From Burkholderiales bacterium (GTDB taxonomy: Bacteria > Pseudomonadota > Gammaproteobacteria > Burkholderiales > Eutrophovitaceae), in assembly GCA_035560005.1 (NCBI GenBank), contig DATMAN010000088.1, positions 1-47,130 of the forward strand: a stretch of 47,130 bases of DNA. The letters run 5' to 3'. The position numbers and the translations under genes were made by a program. A model generated the notes under the pieces. That model did no database searches and was not told where the DNA came from. It worked only from the letters and a program-made list of their open reading frames with translations. How positions within the stretch are numbered: position 1 is the first letter of the stretch; each line of letters begins with the position of its first letter. Below, piece by piece: positions 18,997 through 27,880 of this stretch.

Positions 18997-20010
18997 ATGG
19001 AATACCGCTATCTGGGCAGGAGCGGGCTGAAGGTCTCTGCGCTTTGCCTCGGCACGATGATGTTCGGCGATCGCACCGATGTGCAGGAGGCGCAGCGCAT
19101 CGTCGACTCGGCGCGCGAAGCCGGCGTGAACTACATCGACACGGCCGATCAGTACGCGGCAGGCGCGTCCGAACGCATCGTCGGTCAGTTGCTGGCGGCC
19201 GATCGGCACAGCTGGGTGCTCGCCACCAAGGTCGGCAACCCGATGGGCAAGGGCCCCAACGAAGTCGGCCTGTCGCGCAAGTGGATCATGCAGGCCTGCG
19301 ATGCAAGCCTGCAGCGTCTTCGCACCGACTACATCGACATCTACTACCTGCATCTGGACTATGCCGACATCCCGCTGGAGGAGATGGTCGGCTCGATGGG
19401 CGACCTCATCCGCGCCGGCAAGATCCGTTACTTCGGCGTCTCCAATTTCCGCGGCTGGCGCATTGCCGAGATCATGCATCTGTGCCGTGCGACCGGGGTG
19501 CCGAAACCGGTCGTGTGCCAGCCTTACTACAACGCCATGAACCGCCAACCGGAAGTGGAGATCCTGCCGGCCTGCCATTACTACGGCATCGGCGTTACGC
19601 CTTACAGTCCGATCGCCCGGGGCGTGCTCACCGGCAAGTACAAGCCCGGGCAGCCGCCGCCCGAGGACTCGCGTGCCGGGCGCAAGGACAAGCGCATGAT
19701 GGAGACCGAGTTTCGCGAGGAGTCGCTGATCATCGCGCAGAGGTTCAAGGAGCACGCCGAAGGCAAGGGACTGACCTCCGGTCAGTTCGCCTTCGCCTGG
19801 GTGCTTTCCAATCGCATCGTGGACAGCGTCATCGGCGGGCCGCGCACGCTGGAGCAGTGGACCGAGTATTACGGCGCGCTGAACTACGTTCTCGACAGGG
19901 AAGACGAGGAATTCGTCGATTCGCTGGTGCGGCCCGGGCATCCTTCGACACCGGGATACAACGACCCTCGGTATCCCGTCACCGGCCGGTTGCCACGCTG
20001 CCTGAACTGA
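18997..20010 (+). CDS. Aldo/keto reductase
   Basis: A 337-residue (beta/alpha)8 oxidoreductase using NADPH. The catalytic tetrad is visible as Asp48, Tyr53, Lys78 and His119 (DTADQY, ATKVG, YYLHLD). The C-terminal half has the usual SNFRGWRIAEI and AFAWVLSNRIVDSVIGGPRTLEQ. It most resembles the KAD-type AKR group (YajO/YdjG-like) that reduces aldehydes and ketones; substrate unknown. A strong GGGGGGAG site precedes the ATG. It is followed by an SDR gene after an 87-base gap that holds a large hairpin. Confidence 0.94.
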   Translation: MEYRYLGRSGLKVSALCLGTMMFGDRTDVQEAQRIVDSAREAGVNYIDTADQYAAGASERIVGQLLAADRHSWVLATKVGNPMGKGPNEVGLSRKWIMQACDASLQRLRTDYIDIYYLHLDYADIPLEEMVGSMGDLIRAGKIRYFGVSNFRGWRIAEIMHLCRATGVPKPVVCQPYYNAMNRQPEVEILPACHYYGIGVTPYSPIARGVLTGKYKPGQPPPEDSRAGRKDKRMMETEFREESLIIAQRFKEHAEGKGLTSGQFAFAWVLSNRIVDSVIGGPRTLEQWTEYYGALNYVLDREDEEFVDSLVRPGHPSTPGYNDPRYPVTGRLPRCLN

Positions 20011-20014
20011 GAGC

Positions 20015-20063
20015 GAGCGGAACGCGACGATTTTTCGCGCCTTCGGGTCGTCGCGTTTCGCTC
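20015..20063. other. Long inverted repeat (16-bp hairpin) between two reductase genes
   Basis: The left arm (20015-20030) and right arm (20048-20063) are complementary over 16 bases with a single G-U-type pair, enclosing a 17-base loop. RNA from this region should form a strong stem just after the aldo/keto reductase stop and 34 bases before the SDR start. There is no T-tract after it, so a simple intrinsic terminator is not supported; it may be an mRNA-stabilising or processing stem. Directly seen structure; function inferred. Confidence 0.65.
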
Positions 20064-20097
20064 TTGCGATGTCTTGCTCTGCGACGAGAGCTAACGT

Positions 20098-20856
20098 ATG
20101 GAAGGGAACAAAGTTGCACTTGTGACAGGAGGCTCGCGCGGAATCGGACGCGCGATCGTCGAGGCGCTGGCCGGACGCGGCTGCCGCGTGATGTTCACGT
20201 TCGCCAGCCGCGAAACGCAGGCGAAAGAAGTCGTCTCCACGGTCAGGAAGACCGGCGGGGAGGTGCGGGCGCTGCGCGCCGATGTGGCGGAGGCTTCGAG
20301 TGCGCAGGCGGCGGTGCGCGCCGTGCTGGAAGCATTCGGGCGAATCGATGTCCTGGTGAACAACGCCGGGACGCATCTGCCCGGAGTCGCGATCGCCGAC
20401 ACGCCCGTCGCTGAATGGGACCGTGTGCTGCGCACCAACCTGTACGGTCCGTTCCACCTGGTTCAGGCGGTGCTGCCACACATGCGCGGGCAACGTGGCG
20501 GAAACATCGTCAACATCTCCTCGAACGTTACGCAACGCTTTCCCGCCAACTACGGCGCATATACGGTCTCGAAGGTGGCGCTGGAGGCCTTCACGCGCAT
20601 CCTTGCCAAGGAAGAGGGTCCGCACGGCATTCGCGTGCACGCCGTGGCGCCGGGGCCCATTCGCACCGACATGCTGCAGGAGGCGCTGAACACGATGGGA
20701 GCCGAGCGGGCGCAAGCGTTCCTGAAGTCCGTGCCGCTCGGGCGCGCCGGCGAGCCTCGCGAGATTGCCGAGGTGGTCGCTTTCCTGGTTTCGGATGCTG
20801 CAAGCTACATGACAGGCCAGGTTGTCTACGTCAACGGCGGCGGGCCGGGCGGCTAG
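20098..20856 (+). CDS. SDR family oxidoreductase (FabG-like)
   Basis: A 252-residue classical short-chain dehydrogenase. The coenzyme motif TGGSRGIGRAI is at residues 10-20, NNAG at 88-91, catalytic Ser around 141-142, and YxxxK at Tyr155-Lys159. The Arg at the end of the second strand (FASRE) suggests NADP(H). It resembles 3-oxoacyl-ACP/PHB-type reductases but the substrate is unknown. It follows the aldo/keto reductase on the same strand across a hairpin-bearing gap and precedes a GNAT gene by 15 bases, so these may be co-expressed. Confidence 0.93.
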   Translation: MEGNKVALVTGGSRGIGRAIVEALAGRGCRVMFTFASRETQAKEVVSTVRKTGGEVRALRADVAEASSAQAAVRAVLEAFGRIDVLVNNAGTHLPGVAIADTPVAEWDRVLRTNLYGPFHLVQAVLPHMRGQRGGNIVNISSNVTQRFPANYGAYTVSKVALEAFTRILAKEEGPHGIRVHAVAPGPIRTDMLQEALNTMGAERAQAFLKSVPLGRAGEPREIAEVVAFLVSDAASYMTGQVVYVNGGGPGG

Positions 20857-20871
20857 CGCAGGGGAAAAGCG

Positions 20872-21381
20872 GTGCTCATCCGGGAGGAGGAGCCGGCGGA
20901 TTTCGACGCCGTGCGCGAGCTGCTGCTCGTCGCCTTCGGACGCGATACCGAATCCCGCCTGGTGGAGCGACTGCGCGCGGCGGGCAAGGCATCGGTCTCC
21001 CTGGTCGCCGCCTCGCGCGGCCGGATTCTGGGATACGTGCTCTTTTCGCCGATCGTGGTCGACGACGGTCAGCGGGAAACATCGGCCTATGCACTGGCTC
21101 CCCTGGCCGTACTGCCGGCGTTCCAGCGCCTGGGCATCGGCAGTGCGCTGGTCAGCGCCGGCCTTTCCCGGTTACGCGAGCAGGGCGCCGAGCGCGTGCT
21201 CGTGGTGGGCGATGCGCGTTACTACGCGCGTTTCGGATTCGTGCAGGCGTCGCGCTTCGGAATCAAGTGTCCTTTCCCCGCACCCGATGAGGCCTTCCTG
21301 GCCATCGAACTGCAGCCCGGTGCATTCGCCGGCTGTGCCGGAATCGCCCGCTACGGGCACGAGTTCGACGATCTGGAGTGA
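20872..21381 (+). CDS. GNAT family N-acetyltransferase
   Basis: A 169-residue acetyltransferase starting with GTG and preceded by an AGGGGA site. The acetyl-CoA pocket motif is visible as LAPLAVLPAFQRLGIGSALVSAGLSRLREQG (about 79-109), followed by VLVVGDARYYARFGFVQASRFG, a pattern typical of YhbS-like GNATs. The substrate is unknown. It is the last gene of a run (aldo/keto reductase, SDR, GNAT) and converges with the DUF1501 gene over an 82-base gap with no obvious terminator. Confidence 0.92.
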   Translation: MLIREEEPADFDAVRELLLVAFGRDTESRLVERLRAAGKASVSLVAASRGRILGYVLFSPIVVDDGQRETSAYALAPLAVLPAFQRLGIGSALVSAGLSRLREQGAERVLVVGDARYYARFGFVQASRFGIKCPFPAPDEAFLAIELQPGAFAGCAGIARYGHEFDDLE

Positions 21382-21463
21382 GCACCCGCGGCGTTCCCGG
21401 ACTCGAAATCCGAACGCCGAAGCGCAGACCGTATCCTCCCGGGCCCGCGCGTGGAGGCGTGGA

Positions 21464-22687
21464 TCACGAAAATACCGGGAAGGGTTCGAACCTGCCGCGC
21501 AGCACCTGCGCGGAATCGGCGCCGAGCCAGCCTTCGATCACAGTGGCATAGACGCGGCGGAAGTCGGTGGTGAACACGAGATTGTCGCCTTCGTCCAGCG
21601 CTGTGAGGCTCGGCACCGACCCGTAGTGGCCGCCTTTGACACGCTTGCCGATGAGGTACATGTGGTTGGCGGTGCCGTGATCGGTGCCCAAGCTGGTATT
21701 CTCCGGCACGCGCCGACCGAACTCGGAAAAGACCAAGACGGTCACGTCGTCGGCGCGGCCGATGCGCTCGATGTCCTTCATGAAGCCGGCCACCGCATCG
21801 GAAACATAAGTCAGCAGGCGCCGGTGCAGATCCGATTGCTGCACGTGGGTGTCGAAGGCATTGTGCCGATACGAGGTGTAATACAGACGCGTGGGAAGCC
21901 CGGACGCGATCAGCGCGGCGATCTTCGGCAGGTCGACCGGCACGATGCCGTAGTCGACCGGAGTCTTGTATCGCGTCCATGCATCGCGCACCAGCTGCGA
22001 AGCCTCGCGGGCGCTCTTCGCGACTTCCTGGAGGTAACGGCGTGCCGCGTTGCCGGCCACCTCGACGTCGGGCACGCGGTCGAGCAGCGGTCGTGCCTGG
22101 TGCAATCCCTTGCGCGAGAAGCGTTCGGGTTCGTCGAACACCACCGGAACGTGGTTGCGCGCGCGCACCGCCAGCGACTGGGCTTCATCGATGTTGACGA
22201 TGAAGTTGGGCGTGAGCGCAGGATCGATCGCGTCGGCCAACCGGCCGACCCAGCCGTACTCTTCGCCGCTGTTGGGCGCGCCGGTGTGCCAGTAGGCCAT
22301 CGACGTGAAGTGCGAGAACGACGGCTGCGCGTAGCCGCACCCGTGCACGACCGCCATGCGGCCGTCCTTGAACAGGCGCTCGAATCCGGCCATTCCGGCA
22401 TTGAAGCCGAAGCGCTCGTCGATTCTGTGCAGCTTCTCGGGACGGATGCCGATCTTCGGTCGATGGCGGTAATAGGCGTCGTCTGCGTAGGGCACCAGCG
22501 TGTTCAACCCGTCGTTGCCGCCCGACAGTTCCAGCACCACCAGGATGCGTCCGGATTCGGTGGTCGCGTGCGCCAGCCGCGAGAACAGCGCCGGCATCAT
22601 CCCGCTCGCACCCGCGCCGATCCCGCACAGGCAGGCCTTCAGCGCCGCTCTGCGGGTCCAGGCTCTCTTTCCGTCGACTTCTTTCAT
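21464..22687 (-). CDS. DUF1501 domain-containing protein (exported)
   Basis: A 407-residue protein of the DUF1501 family, with a twin-arginine-like N-terminus (TRRAALKACLCGIGA) suggesting Tat export. The core has the family's LVVLELSGGNDGLNTLVPY start and later SEFGRRVPENTSLGTDHGTANHMYLIG, reminiscent of alkaline phosphatase/sulfatase-fold proteins. DUF1501 genes are regularly paired with DUF1800, as here; the biochemical role is unknown. The ATG at 22687 has a GGAAAG site and gives a sensible Tat signal; an ATG at 22741 would overlap the DUF1800 stop by ATGA but lacks good spacing. Confidence 0.88.
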   Translation of the reverse strand: MKEVDGKRAWTRRAALKACLCGIGAGASGMMPALFSRLAHATTESGRILVVLELSGGNDGLNTLVPYADDAYYRHRPKIGIRPEKLHRIDERFGFNAGMAGFERLFKDGRMAVVHGCGYAQPSFSHFTSMAYWHTGAPNSGEEYGWVGRLADAIDPALTPNFIVNIDEAQSLAVRARNHVPVVFDEPERFSRKGLHQARPLLDRVPDVEVAGNAARRYLQEVAKSAREASQLVRDAWTRYKTPVDYGIVPVDLPKIAALIASGLPTRLYYTSYRHNAFDTHVQQSDLHRRLLTYVSDAVAGFMKDIERIGRADDVTVLVFSEFGRRVPENTSLGTDHGTANHMYLIGKRVKGGHYGSVPSLTALDEGDNLVFTTDFRRVYATVIEGWLGADSAQVLRGRFEPFPVFS

Positions 22688-22737
22688 GGATGTCTTTCCG
22701 CTGTTGACGTCCTCGCCATATGTGGAGCGGACGCTGT

Positions 22738-24552
22738 TCATCCCAGCTGATATTCGGGCAGCGAGAGGATCAAATGCAGCGTGGTCCTCAGCGCCTCCTC
22801 CATGTAGGTTTCCGCGCGCCCCAGATCATCGGTTCCGAGTTCTGTCTCGAGGAAACCCGCCAGTTGCCCGCGCGTTGCCGGGTCTACCGGCACTGAAAGG
22901 AAACGCGCCAGCAAGTAATCCACCGCCTGGGCGGCGGTCCGGCAGCCCGCTCTGCGCACCATTGCCGACAGGTCGAGCTGCGCAGTGTGACGCGGGATCG
23001 GCTTGACTTTCTGGATCGCCATCTGCCAGCCCCGGTAACTGGCGAGCCGGGTGTTGAATTCCTCGTCGCGGTCGGCCATCTGCATCGACATCGACGTGAC
23101 TTCCTTCGAATCCGGCTGCGTTGCGGTCGTCACGTCCAGACCCATCGCGAGCTTGTCGTTGACCACGGCGATCTGGTAGTCGCTGCCCGGGTAGCGGTCC
23201 GGCGGAATGAAATTGATGTCCGGGAACACGGTGTCATAGATGAAATTGCCGCGCGCGAGCAGCAGCCCGGGCGTGATCCAGGCACGCCCGTGCGCCCAGC
23301 CGGCGACAGTGGGTGGGTAGAACAGCTTCTGACCGAGCGCCTCGGTGACTTCGTTGAAATCCGGCACGCCGGGGATCGTGGAAAGCCCCATCTTGCGGTA
23401 AGTGGAGACCACCAGCTCCACTGGCGGCTTGATGCGGGTGGCGACCGATGCCGGGCTGTAGAAATCCCGTGACAGGAAGATCGTCTCGAGCAGCGGGGCG
23501 ATCTCGTAGCTCGCCTCGCGCAGCACGCTCCCCAGCTTCTTCTTCAGCGCCGGGCTCAGCTCTTCGCGCACGAAGTAACGGTAGATCTTGCCGGCCACGA
23601 ACTCGGCGGTGACCGGCTGATCGAGGATCACGTCGATCACCTCCACCCCGTCGAACGGACCACGCCGGCCAAGGACTGTCTTCACGGAGTCGTCGTGCCT
23701 TTCCGGTATCACGACGAAATCGAGATCGATGAAATTCCAGCCGGTGAACGCCCGCGCGGCTTCCCGGATGTCCGTCTCGCTGTAGTTGCCCACGCCCATC
23801 GTGAACAGTTCCATGATCTCGCGCGCGAAGTTCTCGTTCGGTGCGCCTTTGACGTTCACGCCGGCGTCCAGAAACGCGAGCATCGCGGGATCCTGTGCGA
23901 CTGCGATCAGCAGCTCGCGGAAATTGCCGGTCCCCTTCTCGCGGAACAGCTCGTTTTGCCTGAGCATCTTCCGATAGTCGCGCACCTTCTCCTCGCTGGT
24001 GGCGAAGTGCCCGTGCCAGAACAGCGCCATCTTCTCTTCCAGCGGGCGCTTCGTGATCAGCATCCGGTTGGCCCACCAGTAGGCGAGCCTGTGGGTCTCC
24101 AGACGGCTGGCGCGCAGCCAGTAGAAAAACCTGTTGGCCACCGGCTGCAGCCGCCGGTTGCCCGCCGGCTTGGCCTTGACCCCCAGCGCCTCGCCGGTCT
24201 GCCGGGCGAGGTCAGTGGCGGCGGGACGCGAGGGCGCGAAGGGCTCCAGGCCGGAATCGTGCACGCCGGAGTGCTCGAAGGCAGGGAGGTCGTCCGCGAT
24301 CGACCCGGAATAGACCAGCCGCCGCACCGCTTCCCGTGGTGTCAGCGCCGCGAACTCCATGGTCTCCTCGGGCGTTGCGCCGAAGCCCGCGCGCTCCAAC
24401 AAATGCGCGGCCCGCGCGGCGTTCCAGTCGGCGGCCGCGATGGGCGAAAGATCTTCCTTCCATTGGGCCGGACCGGCTGCTTGCGTGGCCGATGCCGGCG
24501 TTGCCAGGACGACAGAGGCGCTCACGAGAACAGCGGCGGGCAGGAGTCTCAT
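22738..24552 (-). CDS. DUF1800 domain-containing protein (exported)
   Basis: A 604-residue DUF1800-family protein with an N-terminal signal sequence (ALVLATPASA-type, cleaved near residue 22). Family features include HLLERAGFGATPEE near residue 50, LAYWWANRMLITKRPLEEKMALFWHGHFATS and AFLDAGVNVKGAPNENFAREIMELFTMGVGNYSE, then the GWAHGRAWITPG segment. The function is unknown; it is usually linked to a DUF1501 partner, which follows 50 bases downstream (chosen start). I start at ATG 24552 with a GGAA site; the frame stays open to 24966. Confidence 0.9.
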   Translation of the reverse strand: MRLLPAAVLVSASVVLATPASATQAAGPAQWKEDLSPIAAADWNAARAAHLLERAGFGATPEETMEFAALTPREAVRRLVYSGSIADDLPAFEHSGVHDSGLEPFAPSRPAATDLARQTGEALGVKAKPAGNRRLQPVANRFFYWLRASRLETHRLAYWWANRMLITKRPLEEKMALFWHGHFATSEEKVRDYRKMLRQNELFREKGTGNFRELLIAVAQDPAMLAFLDAGVNVKGAPNENFAREIMELFTMGVGNYSETDIREAARAFTGWNFIDLDFVVIPERHDDSVKTVLGRRGPFDGVEVIDVILDQPVTAEFVAGKIYRYFVREELSPALKKKLGSVLREASYEIAPLLETIFLSRDFYSPASVATRIKPPVELVVSTYRKMGLSTIPGVPDFNEVTEALGQKLFYPPTVAGWAHGRAWITPGLLLARGNFIYDTVFPDINFIPPDRYPGSDYQIAVVNDKLAMGLDVTTATQPDSKEVTSMSMQMADRDEEFNTRLASYRGWQMAIQKVKPIPRHTAQLDLSAMVRRAGCRTAAQAVDYLLARFLSVPVDPATRGQLAGFLETELGTDDLGRAETYMEEALRTTLHLILSLPEYQLG

Positions 24553-24725
24553 CGTGTCATTTCCGGAAGCGCGGACACGAACGAATGTTAATTCCGTCGC
24601 TTGGCGCCCGCGTTCATGATTTTCATGAATTTTGCGCAGCGGTGCTGAACCGCGGGCAATCATGGAGGAGCAGCCCAAACGAGGACGGATGCGAACGGGA
24701 AAGCATGCCAGGATCGCTCCGCCAC

Positions 24726-25172
24726 TCAATCGCGCGTGCGCTCGAGCAGCCTTTCCAGAGCGCTGCGCATGCTCTCGGGTATGGCAACCGGTTGACGCGT
24801 GGCGCGCTGCACGTACACATGGATGAAATGGCCTTGCGCTGCCGCGGCAGTGTCGTCGTTGCGGAACAATCCAATTTCGTAGCGAACGCTGCTCGTGCCG
24901 AGCCTCGCCACGCGCAGTCCCGCATGCACGAGGTCCGGAAAAGTGATCGGGGCGAAGTAGTTGCACTGCGTCTCCACCACCAGCCCGATCACCTGGCTGC
25001 GTTCGATGTCGAGCACGCCTTGCTCGATGAGATACTGGTTCACGACGGTGTCGAAGTAGGAATAGTAGACGACGTTGTTGACGTGGCCGTAGACGTCGTT
25101 GTCCATCCAGCGCGTGGGAATGCGCTGGAAGTGCAGGTAGGCGGAGCGCAGTTCGGGCGTGGGTCGGGTCAT
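24726..25172 (-). CDS. Acyl-CoA thioesterase (4-hydroxybenzoyl-CoA thioesterase type)
   Basis: A 148-residue hotdog-fold protein. The signature [21 protein letters not shown] (about 21-41) matches the 4HBT class, with an Asp in the DNDxxGHVNN block as the likely catalytic residue. It hydrolyses an acyl-CoA thioester; the acyl chain is not inferable. It starts 10 bases after the DMT transporter stop, so the two are probably co-transcribed. Good length and conserved blocks; call is firm at family level. Confidence 0.93.
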   Translation of the reverse strand: MTRPTPELRSAYLHFQRIPTRWMDNDVYGHVNNVVYYSYFDTVVNQYLIEQGVLDIERSQVIGLVVETQCNYFAPITFPDLVHAGLRVARLGTSSVRYEIGLFRNDDTAAAAQGHFIHVYVQRATRQPVAIPESMRSALERLLERTRD

Positions 25173-25182
25173 GGGCGGGTTG

Positions 25183-26088
25183 TCAATGGCTGCTCGCGGA
25201 ATCGCTGGTGTCGGTCATGCGCCGCATGTGCTTCCAGTTCACCGCCAGCAGGCCAGCGGCGACGATGATCCCCATCCCGAGGAGCGACCCGCCGTCGGGA
25301 AAGTCCCGGAACACGAGATAGGCCAGGAGAGTCGACCATATGAGCTGCGAGTAGACAAAGGGCGCGAGCGTCGCGGGCGAGGCGTGGTCCATGGCACGGA
25401 TCAGCAGGTGGTGTCCGTAGCCGCCGAACAGTCCGATACCGACCATGAACAGCACCTGAAGGGCGGTCGGCGTCTGCCATCCCAGGGGCAGTGCCAGGGT
25501 GGTGGCCGCGCCGCCCACCAGCGCGGTATAGAAGAGCGTGGTGTTGGGGTGCTCGCGCCCCGAGAGCTTGCGCGTGACGATCTGATAGACGCTGAAGAGA
25601 AGCGCGGTCACCAGCGGAAAGATCGCCGCCGGGGTAAACAGCGCCCCGCCGGGACGAACGATGACGAGCACGCCCGAGAAGCCGAGCACTACCGCCACCC
25701 ACTGCCGGGCAGAGGCCCTCTCGCCCAGCATCCAGCCGGCGAGCAGAGTGGTCAGCACGGGACCGACGAAACTGATCGCGGCAGCCTCCGCCAGCGGCAT
25801 GTGACGCAGGGCGAGGTAGAAGAATGTCGTGCTCGCCACCAGCAGCAGGCCGCGTGCGATCTGCAGCCCCGGCCGCGCGGTCTTGAGCAGCCGGATTCCC
25901 ATTCGTGGCCAGAGCAGCAGCAGCATGAAGACCAGCTGTACCGTGTAGCGCGCCCACATCAGCCCCGGCATCGGGTAGGACTGGAGCATGTATTTCGCCA
26001 GCGTGTCCATCGACGAGAACATGAACACCGCCGACATCATCAAGCCGATGCCGCGCAATGTGCCACGGTGGTGCGCTTCGCTCGTCAT
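25183..26088 (-). CDS. DMT family transporter (EamA domains)
   Basis: A 301-residue integral membrane protein with ten predicted helices in two EamA repeats (about 15-145 and 150-290). Visible features are [63 protein letters not shown] and its repeat-related second half. Substrates vary from amino acids and sugars to nucleotides. It follows the enolase-like gene after 118 bases on the same strand and precedes a thioesterase by 10 bases, so it could carry a product or substrate of the kinase/VOC/enolase operon, but that link is inferred only from position. Confidence 0.92.
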   Translation of the reverse strand: MTSEAHHRGTLRGIGLMMSAVFMFSSMDTLAKYMLQSYPMPGLMWARYTVQLVFMLLLLWPRMGIRLLKTARPGLQIARGLLLVASTTFFYLALRHMPLAEAAAISFVGPVLTTLLAGWMLGERASARQWVAVVLGFSGVLVIVRPGGALFTPAAIFPLVTALLFSVYQIVTRKLSGREHPNTTLFYTALVGGAATTLALPLGWQTPTALQVLFMVGIGLFGGYGHHLLIRAMDHASPATLAPFVYSQLIWSTLLAYLVFRDFPDGGSLLGMGIIVAAGLLAVNWKHMRRMTDTSDSASSH

Positions 26089-26206
26089 CCGCGGTCACCG
26101 GAAGCCTTCGTCACGCAAGGCCCGGAAAAACGTCAAGAACCACGATGCGCGCATCGCTTTTTCCGTCTTCTTCGGGGCGGCGCGTCTGCAGGGGCTCGTT
26201 TCGGCT

Positions 26207-27493
26207 TCAACGCCGGCCAGGGAGCACGCCGCAGCCGGCGAAACGGGCATCGGCGCCCAGCGACTCCTCGATGCGCAGCAGCTCGTTCCACTTGGCCATG
26301 CGCTCGGAGCGCGAGAAAGAGCCGACCTTTAGCTGGCCGGCGTTCCATCCGGTCGCCAGATGCGCGATGGTGGTGTCCTCCGTCTCGCCCGAGCGCGCGG
26401 AAACGATGGTGGCGAAACCGGCTGCGCGTGCGGCTTCGAACGCCGCCCGTGTTTCGGTGACGGTGCCGGCCTGATTGGGCTTGATGAGCGCGGCATTGCA
26501 GGCCTTGGCTGCGGCGGCGCGCTCGATACGCGCGGCGTTGGTGACCAGGTAGTCATCGCCGATCACCTGCACCCGCCTGCCGACAGCGGCGGTGAGCCTG
26601 CGCATGCCCTCGGGATCATCCTCCGCGAGGGGGTCTTCCACCGACACGATGGCGTAGCGCTCGAGCCAGCGCAGCAGCATCTCGCACAGGCCGTCGCTGT
26701 CGAGTTCGCGCCGCTCCAGACCGAGCGCATAACGCCCGTTGCGCCCGAATTCGGAGGCGGCGATGTCCAGCGCGATGCCGATTTCCCTGCCGGGCGTGTA
26801 GCCGGCGGCTTCGATGGCGCGCGTGAGCACGGACAGCGCCTCTTCGTTGGAGTCGAACGCGGGCCAGTAGCCGCCCTCGTCGGCCACGCCTTGCAGCCGG
26901 CCCGCTTCGCGCATCAGATCCCCGGCCGCGCGGTAGACCTCTGCGGTCATCATCAGCGCCTCCGTGAAGCTCTTCGCGCCGAGCGCCATGACCATGAAAT
27001 CCTGGATATCGACGCGCCGCCCAGCATGCGCCCCTCCGCCGAAGATCTGAATCTCCGGCAGGGGAAGGGTGACTTCGGCTCCCCCCGCCAGATACTTCCA
27101 CAGCGGCATGCGGTGGGCGCCCGCGGCGGCATGCAGCACCGCCATCGAAGTCGCGATCATCGCGTTGCCGCCCAGGCGCGACTTGTCGGGCGTGCCGTCG
27201 AGCGCGATCAGCCGATCGTCGATCTGCGCCTGGCGCAGCGCGTCGCTGCCTTCGAGCGCACGGGCGATCTCCCCGTTGACATGAGCCACCGCCCTGGCCA
27301 CACCCATGCCCGCGAGTGCGGTCCCGCCGTCGCGCAGATCCACTGCTTCATGCGTCCCGCGCGAGGCGCCGGCGGGGGCGATCGCGCGCCCGACCGCGCC
27401 GCCGGCGAGCCATACTTCGGCCTCGACAGTGGGGCGCCCGCGCGAGTCCCAAACCTGTCTGCCGCGCACTTTCGAGATGGTCGTGTCCGCCAT
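26207..27493 (-). CDS. Enolase (phosphopyruvate hydratase) family protein with altered active site
   Basis: A 428-residue enolase-fold protein, of normal length. Metal ligands Asp243, Glu286 and Asp313, catalytic Lys338, Glu206 (ADEGG) and His156 (GGAHAG) are all present. The segment SARSGETED has Ala366 where enolases have the active-site His, and IQDFM has Asp165 in place of a conserved active-site Glu; the GASTG loop is GASRG (Arg45). It is therefore probably not the housekeeping glycolytic enolase but a paralogue with a shifted substrate, though weak enolase activity is possible. It starts 3 bases after the VOC gene stop. A housekeeping eno should lie elsewhere in the genome. Confidence 0.85.
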   Translation of the reverse strand: MADTTISKVRGRQVWDSRGRPTVEAEVWLAGGAVGRAIAPAGASRGTHEAVDLRDGGTALAGMGVARAVAHVNGEIARALEGSDALRQAQIDDRLIALDGTPDKSRLGGNAMIATSMAVLHAAAGAHRMPLWKYLAGGAEVTLPLPEIQIFGGGAHAGRRVDIQDFMVMALGAKSFTEALMMTAEVYRAAGDLMREAGRLQGVADEGGYWPAFDSNEEALSVLTRAIEAAGYTPGREIGIALDIAASEFGRNGRYALGLERRELDSDGLCEMLLRWLERYAIVSVEDPLAEDDPEGMRRLTAAVGRRVQVIGDDYLVTNAARIERAAAAKACNAALIKPNQAGTVTETRAAFEAARAAGFATIVSARSGETEDTTIAHLATGWNAGQLKVGSFSRSERMAKWNELLRIEESLGADARFAGCGVLPGRR

Positions 27494-27496
27494 GTG

Positions 27497-27880
27497 CTAG
27501 ACCGTCAGCTCGATTCGATTGCCGTCGGGATCCAGAACCACGCTCTCGTAATAGCCGTCGCCGGTCACGCGCGGCCCGTCGATCAGCCGGTGGCCGTCCG
27601 CGCGCAGCCGTGCGCTCAGGGCGTCGACCGCTTCCCTGGATCCGAGCGACATCGAGACGTGAGCAAGGCCCACGCGCCGCTGCGCTCCGGCGTCGGCAAG
27701 CTGCGGCGCGTTCATCAGCTCGATGCGCGCGCCCGAACCGAGGGTCAGGAAATACGAGCGGAACTCGCGGCGCGGGTTGTAATAGCCGTCGTTTGCAATG
27801 GCGCCGAAATAGCGCTGATAGAAATCCTTGAGCCGTTCCAGGTCGCGCGTCCACAGCGCAACGTGCTCGATGCGGATCAT
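27497..27880 (-). CDS. VOC family metalloenzyme (glyoxalase/dioxygenase fold)
   Basis: A 127-residue vicinal-oxygen-chelate protein. Candidate metal ligands His6, Glu54, His74 and Glu124 form the H-E-H-E set seen in glyoxalase I-type VOC enzymes, here in two beta-alpha-beta-beta-beta modules. Members include glyoxalases, isomerases, epimerases and dioxygenases, so the reaction is open. The ATG at 27880 overlaps the end of the kinase gene by ATGA, and its stop lies 3 bases from the enolase-like start. This tight packing argues that all three act in the same pathway. Confidence 0.85.
   Translation of the reverse strand: MIRIEHVALWTRDLERLKDFYQRYFGAIANDGYYNPRREFRSYFLTLGSGARIELMNAPQLADAGAQRRVGLAHVSMSLGSREAVDALSARLRADGHRLIDGPRVTGDGYYESVVLDPDGNRIELTV

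Noticed and set aside
18757..20715. Very long minus-strand frame (about 650 codons) opposite the aldo/keto reductase and SDR genes
   Set aside because: Both covered genes have complete catalytic motifs; the antisense frame is a product of high GC content at third positions.
20822..22750. Long plus-strand frame (about 640 codons) across the GNAT and DUF1501 genes
   Set aside because: It crosses two well supported genes and their convergent gap, with no domain.
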